A DNA stretch of 64,000 nucleotides from Fuerstiella sp. (GCA_022843805.1 JALHMY010000010.1:1-64000); one strand, 5' to 3'. Positions 25,315 through 37,000 are shown, counted from the first letter of the stretch. The notes: generated from the letters alone by a model not told the origin. Numbers and translations are program-made.

Positions 25315-26961
25315 GTGTCTGTGACCTCAAATTCGGTGGCCTCGTCTGGTAAGCCTGTTCCTGTGGAGATGGCCGATCCGGACAATCGACGAGGACGGAT
25401 ACTGCGACTGGCTGCAGTCGTCAGCAGTCTGTTGCTGATGGTTCCATTGTGGTCAGCCGGTCCGCTGGCACTGGATGAGCATGGATCGTACTGGATTATT
25501 GATTCAGATTTGCCCGGCAGTTCGCTGCAGCGCAGTCTGAACTATGCCGCGATTCCGCCTTTATCGGGATGGATGCAGCAAATCTCGCTGACCATCCTTG
25601 GCAAGTCAGAATTTGCTTTCCGAATTCCATCAGCGTTTTGTGCCGTAATGGCTGTACTGGTGATTTTTGAAGTGGGCAGAATTGCCGGAGGCAGTCTTTG
25701 TGGAGGCCTTGCGGCGCTGTTGCTTGCATGGCATTGCGAAGCCATGGATGAAGTCCGAATCGCTCGATGTTACGGGCTTGTCCTGCTGATGTCTTCTCTG
25801 CTGTTGTACGCCACACTGAGCTGGCTGAATTCACTGAACTCGGTCTGGCGGGGAATCGTATGGGGCGTGGTCGCGGGCGGACTGCTCTGGACTCACTATA
25901 CTTCGGTGTTTTTGGTTGTTTTTTGTGGACTGGCACTGTTGGTGAGCTGCTTTGCCCGGGATCTGCGTTCGCGTCCCCGCCCGAAGGGCATGCTGACCGG
26001 GATCGGGGTGGGAATTGCTCTTAGTCTTCCGCTCGTGCCATCCGTATTGCGATTGCAGGAATGGAGTGAATTCTTAAATTTTTCACCAGCCAGTCCGTCG
26101 CTGCTCAGCTCGTTTGGATCGTTCTGGTGGGCAGGATTACCGGCGGGAATGATGGTATGTCTGATCGTCGGTCGAAAGACAGGCAGTGCCTTTCGTTTCA
26201 GGCGGCGGGAACTGTTTCTGATGGCCGCCTGTTCGTTGCTTCCAATTGCCATTCTTGCTTTTCTGGCGGCAGGTCCGTCATCAAGCCTGGCAAATCCTCG
26301 TTACCGGGTGGCATTCGCCCCTGCCGGTGTCTGCATGGCCGCTCTGATACTGACATCGCTGAGGGACCGGCGGGGTGCCATATCGGGTGCGGCTGTTCTG
26401 CTGGTGGTGTCGTGGGGTCTGTCACCGCTGTATCCGTGGCAGCTGGGACGTCTTGGGCAACCGACGGACACGGACTGGTATCATTTGAATCGATATCTGG
26501 CGGAGCATTCCGTTGAGGGGGAACCGATTTTTGTTCAGGGCGGGCTGGCTGAAGCGGGACTGTTCAGCAACTATGCTGATGATCGGCTGTTTATGGAGTA
26601 TGTGGCCTGTCGGGTGAGTCGATTTTATCTGGAGGCTTCGCATCCCCGCTATGCTCTGCCGATTTTCTGGAGCCCTGCAACAAGAACCAGTGGATTTCTT
26701 CGGGAGCTGATTGGAGGCTGGCAGGAGCCCAACCGTCGATTCTGGGTGGCCTGTGCGACCGACACTGATCTGAATCGGGATTCATTGCCGCATGTGCAGC
26801 AGATCGCTGGCGATTCCGGATTTTCCGTAATCGATCAGCAGACATGGCCGCATGCCGTGCTGATCTGTTATCAGCGAAATGTCGATTCGAACTCTGTAAT
26901 TCCTGAATTACCAGGGCAAAGTGACACCATGCGAGGGCAGTCGGGGAAAGATTCTGAATGA
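25315..26961 (+). CDS. Membrane glycosyltransferase, GT39/ArnT-like
   Basis: Integral membrane transferase that uses a lipid-phosphate sugar donor. The 548 residues show a first membrane helix at about 30-50, then the luminal ALDEHGSYW, where the Asp-Glu pair is the usual catalytic motif of this family. Eight to ten further hydrophobic segments follow up to about residue 375, and a soluble C-terminal domain of about 170 residues completes it. The start is GTG. The next gene, a methyltransferase, starts in the ATGA overlap at its stop, so both belong to one surface-glycan or lipid-glycan unit. A second GT39-like gene lies at 53020. Confidence 0.8.
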   Translation: MSVTSNSVASSGKPVPVEMADPDNRRGRILRLAAVVSSLLLMVPLWSAGPLALDEHGSYWIIDSDLPGSSLQRSLNYAAIPPLSGWMQQISLTILGKSEFAFRIPSAFCAVMAVLVIFEVGRIAGGSLCGGLAALLLAWHCEAMDEVRIARCYGLVLLMSSLLLYATLSWLNSLNSVWRGIVWGVVAGGLLWTHYTSVFLVVFCGLALLVSCFARDLRSRPRPKGMLTGIGVGIALSLPLVPSVLRLQEWSEFLNFSPASPSLLSSFGSFWWAGLPAGMMVCLIVGRKTGSAFRFRRRELFLMAACSLLPIAILAFLAAGPSSSLANPRYRVAFAPAGVCMAALILTSLRDRRGAISGAAVLLVVSWGLSPLYPWQLGRLGQPTDTDWYHLNRYLAEHSVEGEPIFVQGGLAEAGLFSNYADDRLFMEYVACRVSRFYLEASHPRYALPIFWSPATRTSGFLRELIGGWQEPNRRFWVACATDTDLNRDSLPHVQQIAGDSGFSVIDQQTWPHAVLICYQRNVDSNSVIPELPGQSDTMRGQSGKDSE

Positions 26962-28079
26962 ACCAGCCATCCGGCGATTCCTGCGAACAGTCTTATCTTC
27001 TTTATACTCAGCCGGTTGAGCGGGCCGAAAAATCGCCAGCTGCTGGAAAAGCGGTTAAAGAGTATCCGGGGGCTGACAGCAGGGGCGAAGTTGACACGGA
27101 TCCCTGTGAGGTCTGTGGATCAAAGCGTGCCCGCGTGCTCTATACGCTTCCTGGCACTCGATTTCTGACTGTTCAGTGCACTCATTGCCAGCTGGGATCA
27201 CTGTGGCCGAAACCGGAACTGCAGGAATTGATCGGGTTCTATCCGGAACATTATTATGGCAATGATGGCAGGAAATTTTCGTTGATCGTCGAATGGCTTG
27301 TCAGGGTAGTCGGTGCGAGACATTCGCGCTTCTTTGCCGGTTTGATGCCAAAAGAAGGTCGTGTTCTGGATGTGGGCTGCGGTCGTGGGATCACCCTCCA
27401 CGCACTGATGCGCATGGGATTTCAAACTTATGGTTTCGAAGTCAGCTCGGCGGCGGTCGAAGGCGTCGACAGTGGAATTCAGATTCGCGTGGGAGAGTCA
27501 TTGCAGGACGCTGCGTTTCCCGATGACTTCTTCGACGAAGTGATGTTGTGGCATGTACTCGAACACATCCCTGCGCCGGCTGCCACCATGGCGGAAGTTT
27601 GCCGGATTCTGAAACCCGGTGGTGTCGTGATTGTTGCGGTTCCGAATTTTTCAAGCTGGCAGGCTCGCTGGTGCGGCCCGTCCTGGTTTCACCTCGATCC
27701 GCCCAGACACCTTTATCATTTCCCACTGAGAGGTCTAAAGCGGCTGCTCGAGAACGCAGGATTTCAGTGTCAGTCGGAACATCACTTCAGCCTGCGTCAG
27801 AATCCATTTGGATGGATTCAAAGCATACTGAATTTGTGTCCGTGGCTGCCTCGCAATGGACTTTACGCTGTGCTGCACCGGCTGGGAAATCGACGTCCGC
27901 CCTTTACGCTGGCGATTCGGCTTCAGCTGTGGGCGTTGTGTGGGCTTCTGGCCCCGATTTCCCTTGTGCTGAGTGTGATTGCCGCAATTTGTCGACAGGG
28001 AGCAACCGTCCATGTTGTCGCCCGTCGACCCAGGACAGAATCTCCTTCTGACGCCCGTCGGACAGTCATCCGATCCTGA
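26958..28079 (+). CDS. SAM-dependent methyltransferase with N-terminal zinc ribbon
   Basis: Residues about 50-80 carry CEVCGSK and, 26 residues on, CTHCQLG, a four-cysteine zinc-binding start common in sugar or surface-polymer methyltransferases. The Rossmann methyltransferase domain follows: motif I VLDVGCGRG at about 135, then a post-I acidic FEVSS, DEVMLWHVLEHI, and LKPGGVVIVAVPN. A C-terminal amphipathic/hydrophobic stretch (about 320-350, LWALCGLLAPISLVLSVIAAIC) suggests membrane attachment. It overlaps the upstream glycosyltransferase gene by 4 nt (ATGA), so it is translationally coupled. The acceptor substrate is unknown, probably a glycan or lipid-linked sugar. Confidence 0.83.
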   Translation: MNQPSGDSCEQSYLLYTQPVERAEKSPAAGKAVKEYPGADSRGEVDTDPCEVCGSKRARVLYTLPGTRFLTVQCTHCQLGSLWPKPELQELIGFYPEHYYGNDGRKFSLIVEWLVRVVGARHSRFFAGLMPKEGRVLDVGCGRGITLHALMRMGFQTYGFEVSSAAVEGVDSGIQIRVGESLQDAAFPDDFFDEVMLWHVLEHIPAPAATMAEVCRILKPGGVVIVAVPNFSSWQARWCGPSWFHLDPPRHLYHFPLRGLKRLLENAGFQCQSEHHFSLRQNPFGWIQSILNLCPWLPRNGLYAVLHRLGNRRPPFTLAIRLQLWALCGLLAPISLVLSVIAAICRQGATVHVVARRPRTESPSDARRTVIRS

Positions 28080-28323
28080 TGAATCCCGATTTCGGGAAGA
28101 ATCGCTAGAAAAATTCCTGCCGATTCAGACGGTTCAGATCGGACCCTCTTTTCCGGTAAAGGCGTTCGAATTGCAGCAATCCTGCCTGCCAGACGGGACT
28201 CGTGTTGTCTTACTGCAACAACCAGCCGGGAATTTGCCGACTTTCCCTTTCGTCGACGGCAGACGTGATTAACAATTTGTGTTTTACGGACGGTAAAATA
28301 GAAAACTCTGAGAGCTTTTAACG

Positions 28324-29349
28324 ATGAGCCAGCCGCGTTTGCAGGGCATTTTTACTCCCAACCTTGTTCCTTATCTGCCAAATGGCGACATCAATGAGGG
28401 CGAGTTGCGTCGTTATGTTGACTGGCTGATTGAACGGGGGGTACATGGTTTGTATCCCAACGGTTCAACCGGCGAGTTTACTCGATTTACGCCTGAGGAG
28501 CGTCGACGCATTCTGGCGATTATCGCCGATCAGGTAAAAGGTCGGGTTCCCATTCTGGCGGGTGCCGCGGAAGCGAATGTCAAAGAGACACTTGCAGCCT
28601 GTGAATACTACGCATCGCTCGGAATCAGGGCCGTCGCGATTGTGGCCCCTTTTTACTACAAGCTGAGCCCGGCTTCGGTGTACGCCTATTTTCGTGAGAT
28701 TGGTCGAAATACGCCAATCGACGTGACTTTGTACAATATTCCGATGTTTGCCAGTCCGATCGATGTTCCCACGATTCGACGGCTGTCAGAAGAGTGTGAA
28801 CGTATTGTGGCCATCAAGGATTCGTCAGGTGACATTCCTCACATGATTCGAATGATTCAGGCGGTCAAGCCGAATCGTCCTGAATTCGCGTTTCTGACCG
28901 GCTGGGATGCTGCGCTGATGCCGATGTTGCTGGCGGGCTGTGACGGCGGTACAAACGCCAGCTCGGGCGTAGTTCCGGAGCTGACTCGAAAACTGTACGA
29001 TCTGACCACAACTTATCAGATTGATGCGGCTCGAAACGTTCAGTACGACCTGATTCGTCTGTTTGACACCATGATTTATTCGGCCGAGTTTCCGGAGGGA
29101 TTCCGTGCGGCGGTGCAGCTGCGCGGATTCAATATGGGTCGGGGACGCCAGCCGCTCTCTGACGAACAGAACACCGATCTGTCGACACTCAGCCGCGAAC
29201 TGCAGTGCATGCTTTCTGCACATGGTTATACCGACCAGCCGGTGGGTGGTTGCCCGATTGACAAGTCTGTCACGTCAGCTGATGCCGCGGAAGTGTCGGC
29301 GATCGTGCAGCAGGTGGTTGCCGAGCTGAAGGGTCGGGGACTGCTGTAA
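28324..29349 (+). CDS. DapA-family (dihydrodipicolinate synthase/N-acetylneuraminate lyase) aldolase
   Basis: Class I aldolase of the DHDPS family. Seen: GSTGEF (substrate carboxylate loop), LYNIP with the catalytic Tyr, and AIKDSSGD with the Schiff-base Lys. The length (341) exceeds the usual ~295, with about 45 extra C-terminal residues. The loop residues do not single out lysine biosynthesis, so a sugar-acid aldolase (N-acetylneuraminate or KDG type) is as likely as DapA itself; no other lysine gene is nearby. It stands 245 bp downstream of the methyltransferase gene and its start has a GAGAG about 11 nt upstream. Confidence 0.85.
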   Translation: MSQPRLQGIFTPNLVPYLPNGDINEGELRRYVDWLIERGVHGLYPNGSTGEFTRFTPEERRRILAIIADQVKGRVPILAGAAEANVKETLAACEYYASLGIRAVAIVAPFYYKLSPASVYAYFREIGRNTPIDVTLYNIPMFASPIDVPTIRRLSEECERIVAIKDSSGDIPHMIRMIQAVKPNRPEFAFLTGWDAALMPMLLAGCDGGTNASSGVVPELTRKLYDLTTTYQIDAARNVQYDLIRLFDTMIYSAEFPEGFRAAVQLRGFNMGRGRQPLSDEQNTDLSTLSRELQCMLSAHGYTDQPVGGCPIDKSVTSADAAEVSAIVQQVVAELKGRGLL

Positions 29350-29552
29350 GACCTGACGTCGATTCAAAGTCCGGAAGAGTTCTGGAGACTGGTCTTAAGT
29401 GGCCTCTGATTGCTCAGACTCAGCATGACAGGTGCTGGAACAGGGACCGTGCAGGCAAGTGAAATCTGCCGGTCCTTTTATGACAGCGCCGAGTGTGCTA
29501 CTGTGCTGCGACGTTTTGCGAAGTCAAAAAGTCAGTAGTGCAGAGGTATCGA

Positions 29553-30350
29553 GTGAGCGGACTTGACGAACAGCCGGAAGTTCTGGAGTTATGGCTGCAG
29601 GCGGCGGCTGAAGCAGCTCGGATTGGCGGCCGCATATTGCAGGAATGGATGGGGCGATTTTCCGTCAGGGAAAAGAGCCGGGCGAATCTGGTGACCGAAG
29701 CGGATGAGGCGTCACAAGCCGCGATTGTCAGTTACCTGTCAGGCCGATTTCCCGATTACGGATTCCTTGGCGAAGAGAATCTGAGTCAGCGTCGAACACC
29801 ACAGGACGCGTTCTGGATCATTGATCCTCTGGACGGTACGACAAACTACGTTCATGGATTCCCTTACTACGCAGTATCCATTGCGCTGTATTGGCAGGAG
29901 AAGCTCCAGGTTGGCGTGATTTTTGATCCAACTCGGGATGAAATGTTTTCTGCGTCCGCCGGGCGCGGCGCATTTCTGAATGGACAGCGTCTGACAACCA
30001 GTGGTGAGACGGAAGTTGGTCGGGCAATGGCGATGGCCAGCCTGCCGATTGCTCCGGATCCCGAGAATCCGGCGGTGCAGCGATTTCTCAGAGCCCTTCC
30101 AAAGATGCAGGCCGTTCAGCGAACCGGTTCAGCGGCTCTGAATCTGGCCTATGTGGCGGCGGGAAGGATTGATGCGTTCTGGTCGACAAGTCTGCACGCC
30201 TGGGACGTGGCTGCCGGTGTGATCCTGATCCAGGAAGCCGGCGGAACTGTTACAGGCCTTGCAGGCGAACCAGTCGACATTTTCCGTTCAAGTGTGCTGG
30301 GCGCCAGCAGTCATCCCCTTCATCGCGATCTCTGTCGCCTTTTGGGCTGA
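29553..30350 (+). CDS. Inositol-1-monophosphatase family protein (SuhB-like)
   Basis: Classic IMPase: GEENLS at about residue 75, the signature IIDPLDGTTNYVHGFPYY at about 90, and the C-terminal WDVAAGVILIQEAGG. All metal ligands are visible. From GTG 29553 the protein has 265 residues, the usual size; AGAGG lies seven nt upstream, which is why I prefer it to the upstream in-frame GTGs at 29493 and 29538. The substrate may be myo-inositol phosphate or a nucleotide/fructose phosphate. It is the second IMPase-fold gene in the window and the closer of the two to canonical SuhB. Confidence 0.9.
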   Translation: MSGLDEQPEVLELWLQAAAEAARIGGRILQEWMGRFSVREKSRANLVTEADEASQAAIVSYLSGRFPDYGFLGEENLSQRRTPQDAFWIIDPLDGTTNYVHGFPYYAVSIALYWQEKLQVGVIFDPTRDEMFSASAGRGAFLNGQRLTTSGETEVGRAMAMASLPIAPDPENPAVQRFLRALPKMQAVQRTGSAALNLAYVAAGRIDAFWSTSLHAWDVAAGVILIQEAGGTVTGLAGEPVDIFRSSVLGASSHPLHRDLCRLLG

Positions 30351-30443
30351 ACACTTCACGCCACTTCTCCAGACGGCAATTAGCGCGTAAACTACCAGCG
30401 TGATGTTCGATCGACGTAATCAGGAACCCCTTACGAATGGTGG

Positions 30444-33400
30444 TTGAGTGTGGGGCGTCAAAGGACACAAAACAAAGCGGTTGCCGCAAGGTATCTGCTG
30501 CTGCTGTTAATGGTTGCCTTTCCTGCTGGCGATGCCGTGCCAGCATTGGCACAGCTGGCGCCCGCGTTACAGGATTCAACTCGCAGAAGTGAGCCTGTTC
30601 CAGGCAGTAATGTCGTTAACGGAGTCTCCGCAAATGGCGGCAGACCGGTCGCTCAGACGAGCGATGGAAATGCTCAGACCGGAAATGCTGAGACCGGAGA
30701 AGGTGAGCTTTTGCTGCGGACGGGCAATGGTGAGCTCGTTCCTTTAGGCGACTTGCTGGGAGTTGATTATCGCAGTGTGGTTGATGAGATGCTGAAGCGA
30801 GTGCAGCAGCAGCTGAGTGTGCCGTCGTGGAGATTTTCCCGACTGGAACTGACGGGCGAGGTATCTCGGGATGTGCTGACGCTGGCTGCCGAACTGACGA
30901 TCAGTGTGGAACGTGATCATGAATGGGTGACGGTACCGGTTGCATTCAGTGATCTGCATATTGACGATATCGCTCATGAGGCGGATTCAGAGCATGGTCG
31001 GGCGATTCCGGAGACGTCCGATCCGACGAAGAAGCGATGGCATCTTTATGGGGCGGGAATTCATCGGATTCGGCTGAAACTGATCGGGAAAACGCGGCCT
31101 CAGTCCACAGTTGGTCATTCTCTGAACCTCGATCTTCCCAGTGCAACGATTTCACATGCCATGATTCGATTCATGGCTCCGGTGGAATTGAAACTTCCTC
31201 CTGAAACGGTTCAGAAGATCACGCAGTCAGATACGGGAGCAACGGCAGTTGAGTTTTGGGGGCTTACTCCCAGCTTCAGTATGAGCTGGGTGGAAGTTGT
31301 GCCTCAGGTAACCCGAAAACCGGTGATCCAGGTTCAGAACAACCGCATGAAGCTGGACCTGAATTCGATTCCGGTCACCCTTTCCGGAACTCAGGCAGTT
31401 CAGATCAGCGGCAGCCCCGTCAATGAACTGACGATCCTGTTCCCGGCAGGTTTTCAGCTGCTGGAGGTGACTGCTTTGAATCAGGCGGATGATTCAGTGC
31501 TGAGTGGTTTTGAGGTGACGTCGGTTCCAACCGGATCGAGTGCGGTTATTCGACTGTCGGGGCCGATGGAAGGAATCCTGAAGCTGAATTTTGAGCTTGA
31601 GCTTGTCAATCGAACGTTTCCGCAGGACATCGTGTTCCGAATCCCGGTAGTGCGTGACGCTAATGTTCAGTCCGGGGATCTGGATATTGGAATTCCTCCC
31701 GGGTTGCTGATGCAGACTCGCATTGAAGGCGCACAGCGCAAACGAGTTGCGTCGGAGACGGATATCAATGTCCAGGCGACGGCATTTCGGCTGCGTTCTG
31801 TGGATTCCGTAGTCGTGCTTCACGTTGAGGAAATTCAGGCGCAGTATGCGGTGTCACCGGAAATGGTGTTTGAACCGGATGCGGAGAACGTGCTGATGAC
31901 AGTGCGGTTTCCGGTAAATGTCCTTACCGGTTCATTGCTGGATTTGAAAGTGAAGTGGCCCGGTTTCAGCGGAGGCAGCTGGCAGATGCTGCCAGGAACA
32001 ACTCTTTTGATTTCAGACAAGCAGAGTCTGCCATTGTCACAGGAACAGGATGCTCAGACGCCGGACTCCTTTAAGCTGACATTTCCGGAGCGTCAGTCGG
32101 GACAGTTTCGCGTGGAGTTTAAAGCATTCGCACCCATAACATCGCTGCGTCCTGCGGGAGCAGCGTTGATTTGCCCGAGTGTTGAATCGCGTGAAAGTGA
32201 ACCGATCATTGTGACGACGATCGAATCCGATACCTATTCACTGCAGCCGATCAACGCGGAAACTTCGCGGCCTTTGCAAACGGCCCCGTTTCAGAGTGCA
32301 GCGATTGCCGAGGCGGCATCACGAAACCGAAATGCTCAGGCATGGCTGCACAATCAGCCGGAGGAACCACTGAGCCTGGATTTGATTCGGCAGGCACCTT
32401 CCGTAACGACGGCGATGGTTGTCGGTCTGATTCCGCGGGAGGCGGGAATTGAAGTTCACGAAGACATTACGTTTCAGATTGAGCATAGTGAATTGTCCGC
32501 GCTGGGCTTTATCGTTCCAGAGGGTGTGCAGCCTTCGGTTTCGATGGCTGGCGAAACGGAACGGCTGCGGGCTACCATGGATTCAACGACCAGCTGGAGT
32601 TTCCGGCTCCCGACGTCCCGGAGGGGCACGGTACGGGTCTCAGTTGATTATCTCTGGCAGGTCGACCGGAAAGACACTGACGACGATCTGACTCTGGAAC
32701 TGCCTTTGGTGCTTCCTCAGCCGCAAACCTCGGAAATGACTCGCTGCGAAGTTGGCACCAGTGTCACTTCCGGGCTGCGAGTGAAGGATGAACAGAACTG
32801 GAGTCCAGTTTTCTCTGATCGGTTTGAGGCGGCATGGCTTATCGAAGGCCCTGCGTCGTCAGTTCCGGTGCGATGGCAGAGGTCCGTTTCTCTGAATTCG
32901 GGCGGTTCACCCATTTTTCTGATTAGTCGTACAAGACTGACGGTTTCGGAAGTCTCTACGACCACAGTGGCGGTTTTTGAGAACGGCGGAAAGCAGTTCA
33001 GTTTCGTTTTGCCTGAAAACGTGAAGCCGGTATCGATTCTGGTGAATGGTCGAACATTGAAGGATACCGGAGGAAAGATTTATCGGGCTGCGGCTGGGCC
33101 ATTTGTGCGATGGCAGGTATCACTGGGAGACAGCGATGCGAAGTCGTCTGCTCCTGCGGTGATCCCGGTGTCCGGTGGTGTCGTGCAGAATACGTCCCCG
33201 GCCGAGTCAGATCCTTCCGGTCTGGCAGTGATCGTGGAAATTCAGTGCCGTGAGAGAATTGAACGAACATCTTCACTTTTTGAACGAGCTGTTTTTCATC
33301 GACCTGTCTTTGAACAGACAGGGTTGCCGGCGCCTTCGATCTGGATGTTCGAATCACAGAATGAATTTCGAACGATCAGTCGCAGCCGGGTGCAGACATC

Positions 33401-33980
33401 TTTGTCGGGTGTGCAGCAGTTGTGGATGTCGGCTGGCTCGCGGGCATCGGAGATAGAGTCAAAGGTGGCCGCTATATTAACGCCTTACCCGGCATCGCTG
33501 CAGTCGCGGCTGCGAGATAAGATCGATGACTGGACATCGATCGAGCACCGTCAGGATCTTTTCTTTTCAATGAGTGACGCCGGACCATTGTCGGTTTATC
33601 TGATTCCTGGTGTCTCGCTGCTGCTTGTGAGTGCCGGAGTTTGTGCTGCATTCTTTGGAGTTATGTGTCTGCTTCGACTGCCATCACTGGCTGTCCCTTT
33701 GCTGTTCATTGTTGCTGCGGTTCCAGCCATGTATCTGGTAATACCGGAGTGGACGATACTGTTAAGCCCGTATGCCGGCGTGGGTATCGTTTTGGGAATA
33801 GTTTCCCTGACTTTTCAGAGGATGGGAACGGTTCGACTGCGGTTTCCGGGACGCGGACGTGCCGGGGAAATGCTGACGATTTTTGGATATACCGGATTTT
33901 TGTCGGGGACATCGTCAGTGGTGCAGTCTGACGCGGATGGTCCTGCTGTTACAGAGTCATCAGCCCTGTCAGCTCGATAA
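30444..33980 (+). CDS. Giant exported membrane-anchored protein, unit A
   Basis: Not recognised as a named family. About 1,178 residues from TTG 30444 (GTG 30450 would shorten it by two). A signal peptide is visible (ARYLLLLLMVAFPAG, then ALAQ). The bulk (about 60-1040) has the even spacing of a long beta-rich extracytoplasmic protein, with few cysteines. A recurring sub-pattern G-x-x-[FV]-x-[LIF]-x-LP-x-x-[VI]-x-P near residue 850 (GGKQFSFVLPENVKP) recurs in the next protein. Three to four hydrophobic helices follow at about 1048-1123, then a short charged tail. It lies 64 bp upstream of an even larger relative and is followed on the same strand by an ABC-2 transporter. No catalytic motif was found. 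Confidence 0.85.
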   Translation: MSVGRQRTQNKAVAARYLLLLLMVAFPAGDAVPALAQLAPALQDSTRRSEPVPGSNVVNGVSANGGRPVAQTSDGNAQTGNAETGEGELLLRTGNGELVPLGDLLGVDYRSVVDEMLKRVQQQLSVPSWRFSRLELTGEVSRDVLTLAAELTISVERDHEWVTVPVAFSDLHIDDIAHEADSEHGRAIPETSDPTKKRWHLYGAGIHRIRLKLIGKTRPQSTVGHSLNLDLPSATISHAMIRFMAPVELKLPPETVQKITQSDTGATAVEFWGLTPSFSMSWVEVVPQVTRKPVIQVQNNRMKLDLNSIPVTLSGTQAVQISGSPVNELTILFPAGFQLLEVTALNQADDSVLSGFEVTSVPTGSSAVIRLSGPMEGILKLNFELELVNRTFPQDIVFRIPVVRDANVQSGDLDIGIPPGLLMQTRIEGAQRKRVASETDINVQATAFRLRSVDSVVVLHVEEIQAQYAVSPEMVFEPDAENVLMTVRFPVNVLTGSLLDLKVKWPGFSGGSWQMLPGTTLLISDKQSLPLSQEQDAQTPDSFKLTFPERQSGQFRVEFKAFAPITSLRPAGAALICPSVESRESEPIIVTTIESDTYSLQPINAETSRPLQTAPFQSAAIAEAASRNRNAQAWLHNQPEEPLSLDLIRQAPSVTTAMVVGLIPREAGIEVHEDITFQIEHSELSALGFIVPEGVQPSVSMAGETERLRATMDSTTSWSFRLPTSRRGTVRVSVDYLWQVDRKDTDDDLTLELPLVLPQPQTSEMTRCEVGTSVTSGLRVKDEQNWSPVFSDRFEAAWLIEGPASSVPVRWQRSVSLNSGGSPIFLISRTRLTVSEVSTTTVAVFENGGKQFSFVLPENVKPVSILVNGRTLKDTGGKIYRAAAGPFVRWQVSLGDSDAKSSAPAVIPVSGGVVQNTSPAESDPSGLAVIVEIQCRERIERTSSLFERAVFHRPVFEQTGLPAPSIWMFESQNEFRTISRSRVQTSLSGVQQLWMSAGSRASEIESKVAAILTPYPASLQSRLRDKIDDWTSIEHRQDLFFSMSDAGPLSVYLIPGVSLLLVSAGVCAAFFGVMCLLRLPSLAVPLLFIVAAVPAMYLVIPEWTILLSPYAGVGIVLGIVSLTFQRMGTVRLRFPGRGRAGEMLTIFGYTGFLSGTSSVVQSDADGPAVTESSALSAR

Positions 33981-34044
33981 AGCCCTGCACCGCATTGAGT
34001 TTCAGACTGCTGAGAGTGCGAATCACTCGCCGCCCGGAAAATTC

Positions 34045-37000
34045 ATGTACGCTGCCCTCTTAATACTGTCGACATTTTTTCAGACATCTGTTGTTCAGAC
34101 GTCGGCTGGCGAAAACCTTCCGGCTTCCGGCGGCCAGATGGTCGTTCCCGCACGTCTTATGGAAGGCGTGCCCGCAGGAGACAGTGCTTCACGTCTGCAG
34201 GTTAGAGAAGTCGACCTTGACCAGCTTCGATCTCTGCTGACTCCGGGCAGTTACATTCCAATGCCATACGACTTGCTCGGATCACTTGCAGAGGCAGTGG
34301 AACAGGACCCACTCCCTGCCGGTGTATCCGATCCTCCTCGTATTCGCCACGTTCGTTATCAGGCCGTTCTGGTTGAAAATCGGTTGCAGGATGGCAGCCT
34401 GGAAATGGATCTGGAATCTCAGAATGTTACTCGGCAAAGCGAACCGCTGCTACTGGGTCGTACCAGTCTTCAGCAGCTTCGGATTTTGGATGGCGACGGA
34501 GAAGCAACCATTGGGGCGGATCGACAGCGACGATTATTTCTGCTCAATCCGGATACAGCTCGCAGGTGGAAAGGCACATGGTCTGCAGAAGGCATGGTGA
34601 CGGGTGACTTTGTAACGTTTCGCCTGGATTTGCCTCCGGCGATAACAAGCCAGTTCACTGTGGTTACACCGGCACTCGTTCAGGTCAGCAGTTCGAATGG
34701 GCTGGTTCTGAGCCCACAGCAGGAAGGTGAACTGCTGCGGTGGAGAATTTTTCCAAATGTGGCCAGTCGCGTGACGCTGACCTGTCGAACTCGCCGTATT
34801 GCTGCCGCTGGCACCGTCTTTTCACTTGCGGATGTCTCTTCGGTACATGCGGTGGCCGGTGATTCACTGTCGTCTCGCTGGACGATGAGTCTGCCCGCTG
34901 AGTTGCAGGGACGAAACGTATTCGTGGTTGACGTTCCCACAACAGCACGAATTATTGATGTTCTGATGAATGAGAACCAGCCGCTGGAATGGTCTTCCGC
35001 GCAGCATGGTGATGTTCAGCAGCTGCGCCTCGTACTGCCACCGGTATCAAGTCCGACCGCTATTTCGATTCTTGCCGTATCCGTCTGGCCGCAGTCCGAC
35101 GTACTTTCCATACCAATTCTGACGCCGCGTACATGGGAACGTCGTGGTACACCGGACTCGGGACCAATTCTTTTGCCGGCGTCACAGATACGTCTGACGG
35201 TTCCTCCGGGAATTGATCTGGATGGATGGACGCTGAAGGGAATTCAGGAACGTGATGTGATCGCAGGGCCGGATAATTCACGGACTTTTCAGCTGGTACG
35301 GTACGGTCCCGATGCTTCCGCTGAGGCTCGTTTTTCCACCAGTCAGGCGCGTCTGCTGAGCTCCATTGTGACAGTACTGGACGCTTCAGGAAGACTTGCG
35401 AATGCTCGTTGTTTTATCAGTGTTCGATGTGAGGAATCGGCAGTCGTTGAGCTTGCCTGGCCGGTATCTGCCGGATGGGACGTGATCGCTGCCCGATATA
35501 CGTCGAGTGGTCGGTCGCTGTTTTTCGAGTTTTCGGAATCGGATTCGGTTCAGGGTGAAGCAAAATTGCTGGTTCATCTGCCAGAAACTCTTGAACCTCA
35601 GTCAAGTCGCATCATCGATATTCAGTTCCAGCAGTCAGAATGGCCGCAGGGAACACGTGCGCGACTGCCACTGCGACTGACCCCGGCACCCGCTGAACCC
35701 GCACAGCGTGAATTACTGATCGTTTCTCCGGGAGCCCAGCAGTCTTCAACCTCCGGCAGACTGTGGCGCAATCGCGGACGTGTACTCCCGCAGGAAACCG
35801 TGAAGCAGCAGTATCCATGGATTCCGGAGATGATTTCCCTTGCAAACAGCGTGGTTTATGAATTGTCCCCTGATGAGAATTTGGGAAGTGAGGGTGGCGA
35901 AGAGTCGAATTTGGAGTCGTCTGACGAGTTCGATGAGCAGACCTCCGGCCCTGTTGTGACCTATCAGGCCAGCAGGGAAAAGGAGATCGTTCGTGAATCT
36001 GCCGTATTCGTGATTCCCGCGAGGAATATCACCAGCGAAGTGCTGGAATTTCAAATCGGAACTGAGAATTCGACAGACAGCGATTCCCTTTCGACTGAGG
36101 TCATGGCCGGTCTGATGAAGTGGACCGTCAATAGTCAGCCTGTCATTGCCACTCGCATCGAGTCTCAGCCACAGAATCCTGACGTACAGCGATGGGTGAT
36201 TCCCATCACACGGCTTCCGGATCCGGATTCGGATGTCACGATCTCGTTTGAAACGCAGCGGTCAACAGGGGAGTCGTTTCTGGCCATGCTGCCGTTCCCC
36301 CAGGGAGCGGGCGTGCCGACCGGACATCTGGAGCTTGTTCAGCCGTCCGTCGGCGCTATGGTGGTCGACGGCCTTACCGAAATGTCGCCGTCTCGCGGGG
36401 ATGGCTCCGCGAGCACCGGTCAAAGTCGCTATTTTCGTCTCCCCGAAGCTCCCGCAGATCTGAGAATCCGAATTGAGCGAATCCAGACACTGAGACAGGG
36501 GGAAGTCATTGATACTCATGTGTTTCATCTGATCGAAGACCGAGATACGACGATTGTGCATGATGTGATGGCGATTGCCCGCCTTCGTCGACCCGGAAAT
36601 CGGGTAACCATTCCTCTGTCACTTCCCAAAGATGTTCAGCCCGTGGCATTTGTTGATGGAAGTCGGGTTCAGTTAATCAGCAGTGCGGACCAGTTGTTGC
36701 TGCCGCTTCCCACAAAACAGGACGAATGTCATGTGATCCTGCTTTGGAGACAGGAGATTGGAAAACATTCGCTGATGACGACGGAAGTGCCGCTGTCGAC
36801 ACTTTTTCAGCCTGAGAATCAGGCCGAACAAAGCACTCACCATCTTTTGGTTGCTTCTGACCTGGAGCTGCTGAGTCCGGGGGTCACGTGGGCGGCCACT
36901 GTTCATGTGGATGCTATGGAGATGCTGCCGGAGAATCGATCCTACACAGCTCCGCTGGTCAGTACGGAAGGATCGACGATGATGACCGTAATGACCGCCC

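Noticed and set aside
27979-28272. 97-codon plus frame after the methyltransferase
   Set aside because: It mostly overlaps the methyltransferase end in another frame and has no ribosome-binding site; the part beyond 28079 is too short to judge.
33883-34044. TTG start at 33883 for the 2,261-residue protein
   Set aside because: It lies inside the upstream gene and puts 54 unrelated residues before a clear signal peptide that starts at ATG 34045.
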